DNA of 64,000 nucleotides from Amorphus sp040750475. Its GTDB lineage: Bacteria > Pseudomonadota > Alphaproteobacteria > Rhizobiales > Amorphaceae. Below the pieces are notes generated by a model. That model did not search any database, was not told the DNA's origin, and saw only the letters and a list, made by a program, of their open reading frames with translations. Position numbers and translations under genes: made by a program. The stretch covers positions 1-64,000 of the forward strand of contig NZ_JABJVY010000007.1 in assembly GCF_040750475.1 (NCBI RefSeq), read 5' to 3'. Positions 62,729 to 64,000 of this stretch are shown here, one piece after another (the first letter of the stretch is position 1; each line of letters opens with the position of its first letter).

Positions 62729-64000
62729 GTGGACACGGACACCCTTGTCTCCGAGATCACCCGATTCTGCCGTGCCCACGAAATGGCGGAGTCCACGTTT
62801 GGCCGGGTCGTCGCCAACGACGGCAAGTTGGTCGCGCGCCTGCGCGGCGGAAAGAGCATCACCCTCAAGACGCTGAAGAAGGTCGAGGACTACATCACCG
62901 CGCACGATACGAGCGGTGACGTGATCGACTTTTCGGCGCTGAATGGCCTTCCACCCCGCTACAGCGAACGCATCACGGTTCATGCCCCGGCCGTCGATCC
63001 CCACGCCAGCGACCCGGCGCGCAATTTCCGCTTCTTCGACAACCGGCAGAAATATCTCCTGTTCGTAAACACTTGCAGTGAGAAATGGGTGGTCGCCAAC
63101 CGCGTCTCGATGGAGCTCGCCAATATCCATCCCACGCCGCCGGCGATTCGCCTGTTCGATGCCGGCGTGGGCGACGGCACTGTGCTGACCCGGGTCATGC
63201 GGGCCATGCATGCGCGTTATCCCACCATGCCGCACCTGATTGCCGGCAAGGAAATCAGCCTGGAGGACATCCGGCTGACCATTGAGAAAATGCCGGACCG
63301 GTTCTACGAGCATCCGGCGAGCGTCGTCGTGCTCACCAACATGTTCTATTCCGAGGCACCTTGGCTACGGGTTCGCAATCCCGCGGCCGCCAACAGCCTG
63401 GTTTGGGAGGAGGTGGCGCTGCGCGGGTCGTCGGCCTTCGAGTTCGAGGAGCAGTTGACGGCGCTGCAGCCTTTCCTGGCGGAAAATTGGAAGGCGAAGG
63501 CGCATCCGGTCACCGGCAACCCGATCTATGAGCGTCCGGTCGTGCTGGTGCTCTACCGCGAAGACCACCGCTTCCTGCTGGATTCGGTGATCCCGCGCCA
63601 AGGCGCGATGCGGGCGGATTATGATCTGGTGCTCGCCTCGCAGCCCTATCGCTTGCGTGTTCCGGCCGCCTACAAGGCGGAAAAGGTGGTCGCGCCGCTT
63701 GCCCGGGCGCTCGGGCCCGGCGGGCGGCTGATCGGTATTCACTCCCATGGCGACGACCCCGGCCTGGAGATCATCCAGGGCGTTTGGCCGGGGGAGGTGC
63801 CGTTCGTAAACGACCGCCACGACATTCTGAAAGCGGCCAAGGAGATCCTCGGCCCGGCCGGGCGCGAGCTGAAGTTCAACGCCTACGCGGATTCACGCGC
63901 AATCTTCCGCTACGACATGCACACCCTGCCCAATGAGCTGGAAGGCCCGATTGGGACGTCGACATTGTTCGCTGCCTGGAACGCGGCGATCTATGTCAAC
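62729..64000 (+). CDS. HTH-methyltransferase fusion protein, partial (runs off window)
   Basis: At least 424 codons, open to the last base. Starts at a GTG at 62729 (GAGG 11 nt upstream) or ATG 62783. Residues 6-55 (EITRFCRAHEMAESTFGRVV, then GGKSITLKTLKKVEDYI) read as a small helix-turn-helix. SAM-binding motif LFDAGVGDGTVLTRVM lies at about 142-157, followed by about 280 residues of Rossmann-like sequence and an all-hydrophobic core (PLARALGPGGRLIGIHSHGD). DNA-binding domain plus methyltransferase in one chain is unusual outside restriction-modification. The methylated target is unknown. Confidence 0.7.
   Translation, partial: MDTDTLVSEITRFCRAHEMAESTFGRVVANDGKLVARLRGGKSITLKTLKKVEDYITAHDTSGDVIDFSALNGLPPRYSERITVHAPAVDPHASDPARNFRFFDNRQKYLLFVNTCSEKWVVANRVSMELANIHPTPPAIRLFDAGVGDGTVLTRVMRAMHARYPTMPHLIAGKEISLEDIRLTIEKMPDRFYEHPASVVVLTNMFYSEAPWLRVRNPAAANSLVWEEVALRGSSAFEFEEQLTALQPFLAENWKAKAHPVTGNPIYERPVVLVLYREDHRFLLDSVIPRQGAMRADYDLVLASQPYRLRVPAAYKAEKVVAPLARALGPGGRLIGIHSHGDDPGLEIIQGVWPGEVPFVNDRHDILKAAKEILGPAGRELKFNAYADSRAIFRYDMHTLPNELEGPIGTSTLFAAWNAAIYVN

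Overview
The window looks like a chromosome segment from a high-GC alphaproteobacterium, most likely of the order Hyphomicrobiales (Rhizobiales). Supporting signs are the gene order accB-accC / aat / DUF2155, the double-domain cold-shock protein, TRAP-TAXI and ProU-type transporters, and short dispersed palindromic repeats of the kind common in that order. Genus cannot be read from the sequence. No rRNA, tRNA or CRISPR locus was seen.

Bases 1 to about 11,750 are accessory DNA, probably one end of an integrative mobilizable element. It carries a relaxase, a ribbon-helix-helix mobilization accessory protein, a soluble VirD4/TraG-type coupling protein preceded by two very small membrane proteins, several element-specific hypothetical genes, a parDE toxin-antitoxin pair whose toxin is frameshifted, and an AT-rich cargo gene joining a PD-(D/E)XK nuclease-like domain to a P-loop ATPase. 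That cargo gene is the best candidate here for an undescribed anti-phage or anti-plasmid defence protein. The right end holds only the N-terminal stub of an integrase. No VirB-type secretion genes are in view, so transfer would need a helper or genes outside the window.

From about 12.4 kb on, the sequence reads as ordinary chromosome. 12.4-21.5 kb is a quaternary-amine/amino-alcohol module: a ProXVW ABC transporter, two choline-kinase-like phosphotransferases, a DeoR regulator, a methyltransferase and a HAD phosphatase. 21.8-32.0 kb is a divergent catabolic island: Rieske oxygenase, its reductase and a thiamine-diphosphate (ThDP) enzyme on one side, MarR regulator and a five-gene peptide-type ABC transporter on the other, with perfect palindromes between them. 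A five-copy tandem array of a 56-bp palindromic unit follows, then ferredoxin-NADP reductase and a PAS-PAS soluble chemoreceptor.

35-41 kb holds a DUF1850 / fused TRAP / TAXI uptake system facing a second ThDP enzyme, then TspO. 41-48 kb has a TPR protein, an OpgC-like membrane acyltransferase, a sirtuin, a two-domain cold-shock protein, an unknown membrane protein with a doubtful start, and a methyltransferase. 47.4-53.4 kb is housekeeping: DUF2155, aat, accC, accB, a DsbA-like oxidoreductase and an M48 protease with TPRs. The last 10 kb contains an aminotransferase, an ETHE1-type metallo-beta-lactamase-fold protein, a cytochrome P450 convergent with it, a two-component system, two small exported proteins, a third ThDP enzyme, and the start of an HTH-methyltransferase fusion that runs off the window.
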